Assembly: GCA_025370075.1 (NCBI GenBank) | Contig: CP073016.1 | Coordinates: forward strand, 3,224,001-3,288,000 | DNA length: 64,000 bases | Source: Chryseotalea sp. WA131a | Lineage (GTDB): Bacteria > Bacteroidota > Bacteroidia > Cytophagales > Cyclobacteriaceae | Reading direction: 5' to 3' | Shown: positions 24,437 through 34,325 of the stretch, piece by piece | How the letters are laid out: each line of letters starts with the position of its first letter | Numbering within the stretch: position 1 is the stretch's first letter | Position numbers and translations under genes: made by a program | Notes under the pieces: model-generated | Databases searched by the model: none | Seen by the model: the letters and a program-made list of their open reading frames with translations, nothing else | Told to the model about the DNA's origin: nothing

Positions 24437-26506
24437 ATGCGCAAAGGTCTATTTATTACCATCCTATCATTTTTTGCCTATCAACTGGCTTCTGGCCAAG
24501 TTGTGCAATGGGCAAACAAAGTGATTGATTTTTCATCTGAACTTACTTCTGTTCAATATTCGGCACAACAAATCTTGGGCAAGCCCAATGTGATGCCAGC
24601 CGTTGGCCAAAATCCCAATGCGTGGACACCCGACCGGCCAAAAAGAAAGGAATGGATCAAAATTGGGTATGAAAACCCCATGCAAATTCAACAGGTTGCC
24701 ATTGCCGAATCGAACAACCCAGGAGCACTCTATCGGATTTTGGCTTATGAGGAAAATGGCACTGAGCACGTGCTGCAAACCTTAAACCCCCAGGCTATCC
24801 CCACAAAGGGTAGGATGTTGAACATTTTTATCGAAAAAACATCATTCAAAGTAGCCTCATTAAAACTTGAATTTGATGGAGCTCCGCTACCTGATTATTT
24901 TTCTATTGATGCCGTAGCCATTACAGATTCTCGTTTGCCCATAGCTGCATTGGTCAATGTTTCTGAAATGATCGCCAAAGGCTTGTTAACTGATCGGCTG
25001 GATGAAAACGTCAATAGCGAATACAAGGAGCTCAACGCAATTCTATCTCCAGATGGGCAGACGCTTTACTTCAGTCGCAGAAACCACCCTGGCAACCTGG
25101 GCGGAGTGAATGACAAAGAAGATATTTGGTTCTCCACACTGGATAAGAATGGAAAATGGACATTGGCGCAGAATATGGGGGCCAAGTTTAACAACGAGCA
25201 TCCAAACTTTATCAATTCCATTAACTCGGTGACGCCCGATGGAAAAGCTGCCGTGATGGTATTGGGTAACCAATATATCAATGGGGGTAAAAAAATGCTG
25301 GCAGGCATGTCGATTAGTAATTATGTGAATGGTGAGTGGACGGCCCCCAAATCGGTGAAAATTGAAAATGACTATAACTACAACGAAAAGTCGCACTACT
25401 TTTTGACCAATACGCGAAACGCGTTGCTTATGTCTGTCGAGCGAGAAGATTCATATGGCGACCGCGATTTGTATGTGAGCTTTTCGAAAAATGACTCAAC
25501 CTGGTCCGAGCCACTCAACCTTGGAAAAACGGTTAACACTGCCTCAGAAGAAGAAGCACCATTTTTGGCAGCCGATAATAAAACGTTGTATTTCTCCTCT
25601 AAGGGATTTAGCGGCTATGGCGGGTCAGACCTGTATCGCAGCATTCGCTTGGATGATACTTGGACTAAATGGTCGGAGCCAGAAAATTTAGGGCCTGAAA
25701 TCAATTCAAAATTTGATGACCTGTTCTTCAATATCCCTTCCAACAGTGATTTCGGATATTTTTCAAAAGGAGTGGCCGACAATAACGTAGATATTTTCAG
25801 GTTAAAGTTGCCACCTTTTATGTTGCCCGATCCCGTGGTGTTGGTAAAAGGAAAATTGATTGACCAAAAAACAGGGCTGCCCATAGGATCAAAGATAATT
25901 TTTGAAACGCTGCCGGATGGAAAAGAAGCGGGCATTGCCCAATCCGATCCGCAAACAGGGGAATACGAAATTCAATTGCCGGTAGGAAAACAATACGGCA
26001 TTCGTGCAGAGGCGAAAGATCATTTGTCCACCAACCAAAATTTAGACTTACGAAAAATTGCTTACGGCCCAGTTAAGCAAGATTTGGCATTAGTGCCGAT
26101 AGGGGCTGGAGATAAGCCAGTGGTGGTTGAACCGATTGAGATAACGCCCATTGCGGTTAATGTAATCATTCCACTTAACAATATCTTCTTTGATTTTGAT
26201 AAAGCCTCATTACGATCTGAATCATTCTCTGAGTTAAACCGGATTGTAGCCCTAATGGCCGAACGTAAAAGTATGACGGTTGAGATTAGTGGCTACACCG
26301 ACAACTTAGGCCCAGATGCTTACAACATGAAATTGTCAGAGCGCAGAGCAAAATCGGTTTCTAACTATTTGGTAGAAAAAGGGGTGGATTCAAGTCGTAT
26401 TACCACTACTTGGTTTGGCGAAACTAAGCCAGTAGATACTACTAATACGAAGGCAGGCAATCGCAAAAATAGAAGGGTAGAGTTCAAGATTCTAAAAATG
26501 CCATAG
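24437..26506 (+). CDS. OmpA family protein with PD40 repeats
   Basis: 689-aa cell-envelope protein. Signal peptide ends at LASGQ; residues 25-170 look like a discoidin-type beta sandwich (NPNAWTPDRPKRKEWIKIGY); PD40/WD40-like blades follow at about 190-440 (TLYFSRRNHPGNLGG, TLYFSSKGFSGYGGSDLYRS). A carboxypeptidase-regulatory-like beta domain (about 475-555) precedes the OmpA C domain (575-689) with FFDFDKASLR and the peptidoglycan-binding SGYTDNLGPDAYNMKLSERR. The latter ties it to diaminopimelate in the wall. The architecture recalls PorE-like envelope proteins, but there is no lipobox. It is co-transcribed with the next OmpA gene, two bases downstream. Confidence 0.85.
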   Translation: MRKGLFITILSFFAYQLASGQVVQWANKVIDFSSELTSVQYSAQQILGKPNVMPAVGQNPNAWTPDRPKRKEWIKIGYENPMQIQQVAIAESNNPGALYRILAYEENGTEHVLQTLNPQAIPTKGRMLNIFIEKTSFKVASLKLEFDGAPLPDYFSIDAVAITDSRLPIAALVNVSEMIAKGLLTDRLDENVNSEYKELNAILSPDGQTLYFSRRNHPGNLGGVNDKEDIWFSTLDKNGKWTLAQNMGAKFNNEHPNFINSINSVTPDGKAAVMVLGNQYINGGKKMLAGMSISNYVNGEWTAPKSVKIENDYNYNEKSHYFLTNTRNALLMSVEREDSYGDRDLYVSFSKNDSTWSEPLNLGKTVNTASEEEAPFLAADNKTLYFSSKGFSGYGGSDLYRSIRLDDTWTKWSEPENLGPEINSKFDDLFFNIPSNSDFGYFSKGVADNNVDIFRLKLPPFMLPDPVVLVKGKLIDQKTGLPIGSKIIFETLPDGKEAGIAQSDPQTGEYEIQLPVGKQYGIRAEAKDHLSTNQNLDLRKIAYGPVKQDLALVPIGAGDKPVVVEPIEITPIAVNVIIPLNNIFFDFDKASLRSESFSELNRIVALMAERKSMTVEISGYTDNLGPDAYNMKLSERRAKSVSNYLVEKGVDSSRITTTWFGETKPVDTTNTKAGNRKNRRVEFKILKMP

Positions 26507-26508
26507 GT

Positions 26509-27222
26509 ATGAAATTTGTTGCTGCTTCTATTTTAGTAACGATGCTGTTGAGCAATTCTATAAAAGCACAAGAATCGGATTCCCTTGTCTATGCTCAAGG
26601 AAAAGTTATCAATAGTGCCACCAAAGAAGCAGTAAATGCTAAAATTTCTTACCGCAGCGAGCCATATGGTAATATAATGGGTTCGCTGAACGGTAGCTCA
26701 TTTCAATTTCCATTGTTTGATGGACAAAAATATTCGATTACGATAGAAGCACCCGGTTTTGCCTCCTCCAAATTTTTGTTAGACCCGGTTACTGCAGTGG
26801 ATAGAAAAGTGATCAAAGATGTAGAGCTTGGTTTGCCCGGTTCTGTAGCAAAAAACTCAGAAACTACCCACACCATAGGAAAAATACTTACCCTTGAAAA
26901 CTTAATATTTGATGTGGGCACTTCTACGATTACCAAAGAATCGTATCCTGAACTTGACGAGTTGGTGAACATGTTGAAGAACAATCCAAACATGGTCATT
27001 CAGTTGGAAGGCCATACTGACATAAAAGGTGATCCAAAACTAAACATGAAGCTTTCACAGAGCCGTGTAGATGCAGTAAAATCTTACTTGATTACAAAAG
27101 GTGCAAACAAAAATAGAGTCAAAGCAAAAGCTTTTGGAGGCACTTTGCCAATTAGCCGGGAAAATACAGAGGCTGCATCCAAGTTAAATAGACGAGTAGA
27201 GCTTCGTATATTAGAGAATTAG
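26509..27222 (+). CDS. Short OmpA family protein
   Basis: 237-aa periplasmic protein. Signal peptide MKFVAASILVTMLLSNSIKA; a small beta domain (about 28-110, YAQGKVINSATKEAVNAKIS...) of the carboxypeptidase-regulatory type; OmpA domain at about 125-237 with LIFDVGTSTITKESYPEL and LEGHTDIKGDPKLNMKLSQSR. It binds peptidoglycan without a membrane barrel. It starts two bases after its larger neighbour, whose last two domains it mirrors, which suggests duplication. Confidence 0.85.
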   Translation: MKFVAASILVTMLLSNSIKAQESDSLVYAQGKVINSATKEAVNAKISYRSEPYGNIMGSLNGSSFQFPLFDGQKYSITIEAPGFASSKFLLDPVTAVDRKVIKDVELGLPGSVAKNSETTHTIGKILTLENLIFDVGTSTITKESYPELDELVNMLKNNPNMVIQLEGHTDIKGDPKLNMKLSQSRVDAVKSYLITKGANKNRVKAKAFGGTLPISRENTEAASKLNRRVELRILEN

Positions 27223-27234
27223 CAGTTAGTTTCT

Positions 27235-28029
27235 TCAGCGAGATGCAATCATGGGTTCTTCGAATGTTGCCAATTGCACCAATAGCGAATATTTTTCTTT
27301 TTCTGAAAGTAGGCTTGTCGAAATGGCTTGTGCCGTGATGGAAGCAAGTTCTTTGATGCGTGGGTTATTGTATTCTTTGTGGGCTAATTCAAGTCGATTT
27401 ATGCATGTGGCCAAGTCATGAGAATTAAAGGCCACTACTGCTTGATTGAAGTACAGCAAGCCCAAGATCTGAAACGTTAGTATTTCTTTAAAAAGATCAT
27501 TCTTGTAGCGATAGTATTGATAACCTGAGGAAGCGGTCGTCAGCAAGTTTTGCTGATACGAAGAAAGACATTTCTCGATTTCACTTTGCTTTGTTTTTAA
27601 TCCAAAAAGTTTGTCGGTGGTCTCCAACAATATTTTGCCATGCTGCCCATCAATCATTAAAAAGATATGGTAATTGGTTTCTATAATCTTATGTTGGATA
27701 CCAAGTTCCGTAAAAATTATGCTGAATACAGCCGTACCGGTTAGGCAATCAAACTCTCCTGTTTCAAATGGTTCATTGATGGAGACATAAGGTTTGTAAT
27801 GCTTAAGAAACTGCTGATGTGTGCTTTTTACAAGTCCACTTAAAAAGTGCAATTCAGTTTTTTGACTTTTTTTTATGGCTTGCTCATTGATAAAGGCATT
27901 TAGTTTTGCCTGTGCCATTTCCAAGGAAGAGGAATTGGAGGCCGATTTATAAAGACCTTGTAAGGTACTTTTTTGCGCCTTTACGGAGATTGCAAAAGCC
28001 ACAAAGGCAAATGCCAAAAGTAATCTCAT
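27235..28029 (-). CDS. Secreted transglutaminase-like protein (predicted)
   Basis: 264-aa protein with signal peptide MRLLLAFAFVAFAISVKAQ. The central part has a Cys at the head of a helix (GEFDCLTGTAVFSIIFTELG), a His at a strand start (NYHIFLMIDG) and an Asp in LLETTDKLFG. The order Cys-His-Asp with a following helix and LGI turn matches the transglutaminase-like cysteine fold, but the family Trp after His is missing. The C-terminal third is helical (TPR-like repeats not certain). Function unknown. It is alone and convergent with the OmpA genes. Confidence 0.6.
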   Translation of the reverse strand: MRLLLAFAFVAFAISVKAQKSTLQGLYKSASNSSSLEMAQAKLNAFINEQAIKKSQKTELHFLSGLVKSTHQQFLKHYKPYVSINEPFETGEFDCLTGTAVFSIIFTELGIQHKIIETNYHIFLMIDGQHGKILLETTDKLFGLKTKQSEIEKCLSSYQQNLLTTASSGYQYYRYKNDLFKEILTFQILGLLYFNQAVVAFNSHDLATCINRLELAHKEYNNPRIKELASITAQAISTSLLSEKEKYSLLVQLATFEEPMIASR

Positions 28030-28153
28030 GTTATTTCAATGTTACGTATTTTAAGATAAACTTAACAATTTAGTAACATTATTCAAAATAAAATTCTGCA
28101 TTCTTTCTTTCGACCATACAAAAATCAATATTTTCACAAAAAATCAAGCTTTT

Positions 28154-29590
28154 ATGGTAACCGTTACGTCCTCTGATCAGCAACTACTATCCGTCCCTAG
28201 TTTATTTGCAAAACAAAAATTGAAGGCTTTATCATTGAGAAATGGATTGTTAAAAGAGAGAAAAAAGCTACTAGTAGCGTTTGAGCGGTTTCTTTTAGCT
28301 AATCGAGAACGAATTTGTAAGGCCGTTCATGCGGATTTCAAAAAACCATTTACTGAAGTAGATATTTCTGAGATTTACCCAGTAGCAAGCGAAATCAGGC
28401 AAACCGTTAGTCATTTAAGCGAGTGGGCCGCTCCCCAAAAAGTTGATGCCCCACTTACCTATTTAGGTTCTCGCTCGCACGTGGTGGTAGAGGCTAAAGG
28501 AGTTTGTTTGATCATAGCACCCTGGAATTATCCTTTTAGCCTTTGCTTTGGGCCATTGATATCATGCTTGGCGGCAGGCAATACAGCCATCATCAAGCCA
28601 TCTGAAATGACACCAAATACCTCATCACTTATCAAGGAATTGGTCGCTGAATTTTTTGATCCCAGCTTGGTTACGGTAATAGAGGGTGGCACGGAAGTAA
28701 TGCAAGAATTGTTAGCCTTGCCTTTTGATCATATTTTTTTTACAGGAAGCCCTGCTGTGGGAAAGATTATCATGAGAGCCGCAGCCGAAAATTTAACTTC
28801 TGTTACGTTGGAATTGGGAGGGAAATCGCCCACGGTGATTGATGAAACGGCAAACATCAGTGATGCTGCAAAGAGGATTGCCTTCGGCAAGTTTTTAAAC
28901 AATGGGCAGACCTGCATTGCGCCTGATTACGTTTTAATCCACGAGAAAATTAAATCGAAATTTATTGAGGCGCTTAAAAAAGAAGTAACCAACATGTTTG
29001 GCTCCCACGGCCAGATAGATGAAAATTCATCCAGCTATGCCCGCATCGTCAATCAAAAACACTTTAAGCGCATCAGTGGGTTGATAGAGGAGGCGGTAAA
29101 CCAAGGGGCAAAAATTGAAATGGGTGGATCCGTAAATCCTGCTACTAATTTTATTCATCCCTTGCTTTTGACGAATGTTTCGATGAATGGAAGAATCATG
29201 GAAGAAGAAATCTTTGGTCCTGTGCTTCCGATTATTGAGTATAAAGATGAGGAAGAAGTGATTCAGCTTATCAATGGCAAGCCGAAGCCATTGGCCCTTT
29301 ACATTTTCAGCAACAATAAAAAGTTTCGCAACAGCGTGATGACATCCACCTCTGCTGGCACTGTGTGTATTAATGAGTGTGTAATCCAATTTACACATGC
29401 CAATCTTCCATTTGGAGGAGTTAATAACAGTGGTATTGGTAAGTCGCACGGCTATTATGGCTTTATGGAATTCTCCAATCTAAAGCCTGTTCTCAAACAA
29501 ATGAACCATTATTCTTCCACCAGCATGATGTACCCACCTTTCACCGGAAGAGTAAAGCGACTTGTAAATTTGATGTTGAGATATTTTTAG
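28154..29590 (+). CDS. Aldehyde dehydrogenase, class 3 type
   Basis: 478-aa NAD(P)-dependent dehydrogenase oxidising aldehydes to acids. Catalytic Cys254 in NNGQTCIAPDYV, general base Glu220 in TLELGGKSP, and Asn125 in APWNYPF that stabilises the thiohemiacetal. The IAPDY variant after the Cys and the C-terminal hydrophobic tail (SMMYPPFTGRVKRLVNLMLRYF split after Phe) are ALDH3 features; the tail may touch the membrane. Substrate is likely a fatty or aromatic aldehyde. Single gene; TATTTTCA near 28126 is a weak promoter candidate. Confidence 0.9.
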   Translation: MVTVTSSDQQLLSVPSLFAKQKLKALSLRNGLLKERKKLLVAFERFLLANRERICKAVHADFKKPFTEVDISEIYPVASEIRQTVSHLSEWAAPQKVDAPLTYLGSRSHVVVEAKGVCLIIAPWNYPFSLCFGPLISCLAAGNTAIIKPSEMTPNTSSLIKELVAEFFDPSLVTVIEGGTEVMQELLALPFDHIFFTGSPAVGKIIMRAAAENLTSVTLELGGKSPTVIDETANISDAAKRIAFGKFLNNGQTCIAPDYVLIHEKIKSKFIEALKKEVTNMFGSHGQIDENSSSYARIVNQKHFKRISGLIEEAVNQGAKIEMGGSVNPATNFIHPLLLTNVSMNGRIMEEEIFGPVLPIIEYKDEEEVIQLINGKPKPLALYIFSNNKKFRNSVMTSTSAGTVCINECVIQFTHANLPFGGVNNSGIGKSHGYYGFMEFSNLKPVLKQMNHYSSTSMMYPPFTGRVKRLVNLMLRYF

Positions 29591-29754
29591 ATAGCCAACT
29601 AAGTTCCTCCAAAGGAAATCTCAACCGATTTCGCTACTAACCGTTAGTTAACTTTTCAATTTTTTTAGAAAATACTTGCAACATTCCATACAAGCGACCT
29701 CGCTGGGCTTTAAATTTATTTCTTGAAACCCACTAAACAGGAAATTTTTAGGAA

Positions 29755-32700
29755 GTGAAAGATCAAAAATACCAAGGTTTATATCGCGAAGAGTTTGAAC
29801 ACGACTCGTGTGGCGTAGGCTTTATTGCCAACATAAAGGGTCACAAGTCGCACCAGATCGTGAGCGATGCATTGACGATGTTGGAGCGCATGGCGCACCG
29901 CGGTGCATGCGGTTGCGAACCCAACACGGGCGATGGCGCTGGTATTTTGATTCAAGTGCCGCACGCTTTTTTCATCAGCGAGTGCAGCAAGCTCGGTTTC
30001 AAATTGCCGGCCTTCGGTAGTTATGGAGTGGGCTTAGTCTTTTTCCCACGAGACCCAAAAGTGCGCGAAGAATGCCGCGTTGCGTTAAATAGGCAAATCA
30101 AAAAAATGAAAATGGGTTTGGTCGGCTATCGAGTGTTGCCAACAAACAATGCTGAACTCGGTGAAAGTGCCTTGAATACCGAGCCCGTGATGGAGCAAGT
30201 CTTCATCAAACGATTGGATGCGGGCACTGATCCAGAGGATTTTGAACGCAAACTATTTGTTCTTCGCAAGTACGTCACGCATGTGATTACGGAATCGGTG
30301 AAAGGTGTGGAGGGGCAATTTTATTTTTCATCACTTTCGTATAAAACCATTTCGTACAAAGGGATGCTCACTTCAGGGCAATTGAAACCGTACTTTGCAG
30401 ATTTAGAAAATGAAGAAGTGGTTTCAGCTTTAGCTGTTATCCACTCACGTTTTTCTACCAACACCTCCCCTTCGTGGCGTTTGGCGCAGCCGTTTCGTTA
30501 CATCGCCCACAACGGTGAAATCAATACTGTACAAGGCAACATCAATTGGTTAAAATCAAAAGAAGTTTTTTTCTCTTCTCCGAATTTCTCGCGCGAAGAG
30601 TTGAACATGATTTTGCCCATTTGCAACCCCAAGCAATCGGATTCATCCAATCTCGACAATGTGATTGAATTGCTCGTGCACGCGGGCCGGCCATTGCCAC
30701 ATGTGATGATGATGTTGATACCCGAAGCGTGGGATGGCAACGACCAGATGACGCAGGAGAAAAAAGATTTTTACGAATACCACGCTAACTTGATGGAGCC
30801 ATGGGATGGGCCTGCATCCATTACGTTTACGGATGGTAAAATTGTGGGTGCCACACTAGACCGCAACGGCCTGCGCCCCTCTCGTTTTGTAGTGACAGAC
30901 GATGATTTGGTCATCATGGCTTCGGAAGTAGGTGTGCTTGACACTGATCCCGCCAAGGTGATTACAAAAGGCCGTTTGCAACCGGGCAAAATGTTTGTGG
31001 TGGATTTGGAGAAAGGCCGCATTGTGAGTGACGATGAGTTGAAGAAAGAGATTTGTACACGGCAACCGTATGGCAAATGGGTGAAAGAAAACAAAGTACG
31101 TTTATCTGACTTACCTGAGCCAGGTGGAAGCTTTCATAAATACGACCCTGTTACTTTTTTAAAGCGACAGATTTCATTTGGCTATACTTCGGAAGACTTG
31201 CGTGTGATCTTGATGCAGATGTGTGACACGGGCAAAGAAGCGTTGGGTTCGATGGGCAACGATACTCCGCTTGCAGTTTTGTCGAATCAGGCGCAGCATT
31301 TATCTAGTTATTTCAAGCAATTGTTTGCGCAAGTCACCAACCCGCCCATCGACCCAATACGCGAACGATTGGTGATGTCGCTGGCCTCGCATGTAGGTAG
31401 CTCGTTAAATTTATTGGAAGAATCGCCCGAGCATTGCATCACGCTTGAATTGCCGACACCAATTCTTTCTAACAATGAGCTGGAAAAAATCAGGTACATC
31501 GATCACCGACATTTACAAACCAAAACGATTTATACCTACTTTAAAGCAGATGGGCAACCCGGACAGTTGGAAAAAGGGTTGAACCGTGTGTGCCAATATG
31601 TGACAGACGCCATCGAAGATGGATTCACCATCATCATTCTATCGGATAGAAGTTTTGACAGTGGTCACGCACAAATTCCTTCGTTGCTGGCGGTAGCGGC
31701 TGTGCATCACGACTTGATTCGCAAAGGCATACGGGGTAAAGTGGGGTTGTTGGTAGAAGCTGGTGACGTATGGGAAACACATCATTTCGCTACCTTGTTA
31801 GGTTACGGTGCATCGGGCGTCAACCCTTACTTGGTGTACCAAACCATTCACGACATGAAGAAGCGAAATCTTTTGCGTGAAGATCTCACCGAAGAGAAAG
31901 CACTGTACAATTATAAAAAAGCTGTGGCCGGTGAGTTGCTGAAGATCATGAGCAAGATGGGGATTAGCACGTTGCAATCGTACCATGGTGCGCAGATATT
32001 TGAAGCACTCGGCATTCATGGCGATGTGGTCAATCAATATTTTACTGGCACAGTGTCGCGTATTGGAGGATTAACACTCGATGATATTGCCAAGGAAGCA
32101 TTGGCAAAACACCAATTGGCATTTCCCAAGACCACCAATTTATCACCACGGTTGGAAGTGGGTGGCGTCTATCAATGGAAGCAACGGGGCGAAGCACATT
32201 TGTTCAATCCGCAAACCATCCATCTGCTGCAGCAATCCACCAAGACAAAAGATTACAACCTCTTCAAGAAATATTCCAGCCTCATCAACGAGCAAAGCGA
32301 GAAAGCCATTACGCTCCGCAGCTTGTTGAAATTCAAAAGTGCTAAACCAATTCCGCTCAGCGAAGTAGAATCCAAAGAAAAAATATTTAAACGATTTGCT
32401 ACGGGCGCCATGTCGTTTGGCTCGATTTCGCACGAAGCGCACAGTACATTAGCCATTGCCATGAACCGCATTGGCGGAAAAAGTAATTGTGGCGAAGGTG
32501 GTGAAGATGAAGTTCGTTTTCATCGAAAAGAAAATGGCGACTGGGAAAACTCGGCCATCAAACAAGTAGCCTCCGGCCGATTTGGTGTAACGAGTTATTA
32601 CCTTACCAACGCCAAGGAGTTGCAAATAAAAATGGCGCAAGGTGCCAAGCCAGGCGAAGGTGGACAATTACCCGGCCACAAAGTAGATGAGTGGATCGGT

Positions 32701-34269
32701 CGTGTGCGGCATTCTACTCCCGGTGTTGGATTGATTTCTCCACCTCCGCATCACGACATTTATTCGATTGAAGATCTGGCGCAACTGATTTTTGATTTGA
32801 AGAATGCCAACCGTGCCGCTCGCATTAGTGTAAAGCTGGTGAGTGAAGCGGGTGTTGGCACCATTGCATCGGGCTTAGCCAAAGCACATGCTGATGTGAT
32901 TTTGATTGCCGGGCATGATGGAGGAACGGGCGCATCTCCTATCAGTTCCATTCGCCATGCAGGACTACCGTGGGAGTTGGGCTTGGCGGAAGCACATCAA
33001 ACGCTAGTGAAAAATAAATTGCGCGGCCGCGTGGTCTTGCAAACTGACGGGCAAATTCGTACGGGCAGAGACTTGGCCATTGCTGCATTGCTTGGCGCGG
33101 AAGAATGGGGCGTAGCTACTGCAGCTCTCGTGACCACTGGTTGCATCATGATGCGTAAGTGTCATTTGAATACCTGCCCAGTGGGTGTGGCGACACAAAA
33201 CAAAGAATTGCGTGCGCTATTCACTGGCAAGGCAGAATATGTGGTAAATCTTTTTGAATTTTTGGCGGAGGAGCTTCGCGAGGTAATGGCTGATCTGGGT
33301 TTCCGCACCGTTGATGAGATGGTAGGACAAGTGGATCGCCTGGAAATCAAAGAAGCAGATCAATGGAAGATGAATAACCTTAACTTGGACGCCATTTTGT
33401 ACAGACATCATACAAGTTTGGACACAGCTTCATTTCACCAAGAAGAACAAGACCACGGCATTGAAAATGTGTTGGATAAAAAATTAATCAAAGCAGCAGA
33501 GTCTGCTTTGAAAGATGTTAATCCTGTAAAAGCAAGTTTCACCATTTCAAACCAAGACCGCGCGGTGGGCGCGATGCTCAGCAACGAAGTTTCAAAAATA
33601 TATCTGGGGCCAGGGCTGCCAAAAGATACCATTAATTATCATTTTACAGGCACTGCAGGTCAAAGCTTTGGTGCCTTCACCACGGGCGGAATTACGTTTG
33701 AATTAGAGGGCGATGCGAATGATTATTTTGGAAAAGGCCTTTCGGGTGGAAAACTGATTTTGTACCCGCACAAAAAATCGACTTACAATCCTGCCAAAAA
33801 TATTATTGTGGGCAATGTCGCCTTCTTTGGTGCTACTTCTGGTGAAAGCTACATCAATGGCATGGCGGGAGAGCGTTTTGCTGTACGCAACTCTGGAGTG
33901 AAAGTAGTGGTAGAGGGCGTGGGCGATCACGGCTGCGAATACATGACAGGCGGCACAGTTGTTATATTGGGCGAAACAGGGAGAAACTTTGCAGCCGGCA
34001 TGAGCGGAGGGGTAGCGTATGTGTGGGACGTGAACAAAACATTTGCAAAAAATTGCAACATGGAAATGGTGCTGCTGGATGAAATGGATGGCGAAGATGA
34101 GTTGCTGTTGAAAAAGATGATTGATGCGCACCAACAGTTTACCAACAGTCAGGTAGCAGCTCACCTGATTAGTTATTGGGCGAGTGCCTTTAAGCATTTT
34201 GTGAAGGTAATGCCGATTGACTATAAAGCAGTTTTGGAAAAGAAAAAAATGAATCAATTGGTGGGTTGA
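29755..34269 (+). CDS. gltB: Glutamate synthase large subunit
   Basis: 1504-aa alpha subunit of NADPH-glutamate synthase, which makes two glutamates from glutamine and 2-oxoglutarate. The class II glutaminase domain uses Cys19 (FEHDSCGVGFIA) after removal of an 18-residue propeptide. The central domain, the FMN domain (about 800-1200, with SVKLVSEAG and GHDGGTGASP), the 3Fe-4S site (CIMMRKCHLNTCP) and the C-terminal beta-helix (GGTVVILGETGRNFAAGMSGG) are all present. Start is GTG. Its partner gltD lies 4.4 kb away because of inserted DNA; the stop codon's last base begins the 57-bp repeat left by an IS. Confidence 0.95.
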   Translation: MKDQKYQGLYREEFEHDSCGVGFIANIKGHKSHQIVSDALTMLERMAHRGACGCEPNTGDGAGILIQVPHAFFISECSKLGFKLPAFGSYGVGLVFFPRDPKVREECRVALNRQIKKMKMGLVGYRVLPTNNAELGESALNTEPVMEQVFIKRLDAGTDPEDFERKLFVLRKYVTHVITESVKGVEGQFYFSSLSYKTISYKGMLTSGQLKPYFADLENEEVVSALAVIHSRFSTNTSPSWRLAQPFRYIAHNGEINTVQGNINWLKSKEVFFSSPNFSREELNMILPICNPKQSDSSNLDNVIELLVHAGRPLPHVMMMLIPEAWDGNDQMTQEKKDFYEYHANLMEPWDGPASITFTDGKIVGATLDRNGLRPSRFVVTDDDLVIMASEVGVLDTDPAKVITKGRLQPGKMFVVDLEKGRIVSDDELKKEICTRQPYGKWVKENKVRLSDLPEPGGSFHKYDPVTFLKRQISFGYTSEDLRVILMQMCDTGKEALGSMGNDTPLAVLSNQAQHLSSYFKQLFAQVTNPPIDPIRERLVMSLASHVGSSLNLLEESPEHCITLELPTPILSNNELEKIRYIDHRHLQTKTIYTYFKADGQPGQLEKGLNRVCQYVTDAIEDGFTIIILSDRSFDSGHAQIPSLLAVAAVHHDLIRKGIRGKVGLLVEAGDVWETHHFATLLGYGASGVNPYLVYQTIHDMKKRNLLREDLTEEKALYNYKKAVAGELLKIMSKMGISTLQSYHGAQIFEALGIHGDVVNQYFTGTVSRIGGLTLDDIAKEALAKHQLAFPKTTNLSPRLEVGGVYQWKQRGEAHLFNPQTIHLLQQSTKTKDYNLFKKYSSLINEQSEKAITLRSLLKFKSAKPIPLSEVESKEKIFKRFATGAMSFGSISHEAHSTLAIAMNRIGGKSNCGEGGEDEVRFHRKENGDWENSAIKQVASGRFGVTSYYLTNAKELQIKMAQGAKPGEGGQLPGHKVDEWIGRVRHSTPGVGLISPPPHHDIYSIEDLAQLIFDLKNANRAARISVKLVSEAGVGTIASGLAKAHADVILIAGHDGGTGASPISSIRHAGLPWELGLAEAHQTLVKNKLRGRVVLQTDGQIRTGRDLAIAALLGAEEWGVATAALVTTGCIMMRKCHLNTCPVGVATQNKELRALFTGKAEYVVNLFEFLAEELREVMADLGFRTVDEMVGQVDRLEIKEADQWKMNNLNLDAILYRHHTSLDTASFHQEEQDHGIENVLDKKLIKAAESALKDVNPVKASFTISNQDRAVGAMLSNEVSKIYLGPGLPKDTINYHFTGTAGQSFGAFTTGGITFELEGDANDYFGKGLSGGKLILYPHKKSTYNPAKNIIVGNVAFFGATSGESYINGMAGERFAVRNSGVKVVVEGVGDHGCEYMTGGTVVILGETGRNFAAGMSGGVAYVWDVNKTFAKNCNMEMVLLDEMDGEDELLLKKMIDAHQQFTNSQVAAHLISYWASAFKHFVKVMPIDYKAVLEKKKMNQLVG

Positions 34270-34325
34270 GACTTACTTTCTTTTTAAGTTCAATTTATAA
34301 CCTAAAGAAATACTTTGATATTCGT
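34269..34325. repeat. Left copy of the 57-bp target duplication
   Basis: Identical to 35979-36035. It holds the last A of the gltB stop codon and a non-functional copy of the final 14 codons of the outer-membrane protein gene whose intact end is at 35983. One flanking G is ambiguous between repeat and element end. Confidence 0.9.

Noticed and set aside
33703..34257. 184-codon antisense frame inside gltB
   Set aside because: Antisense to the conserved gltB beta-helix domain, with His/Tyr-rich translation typical of a shadow frame.
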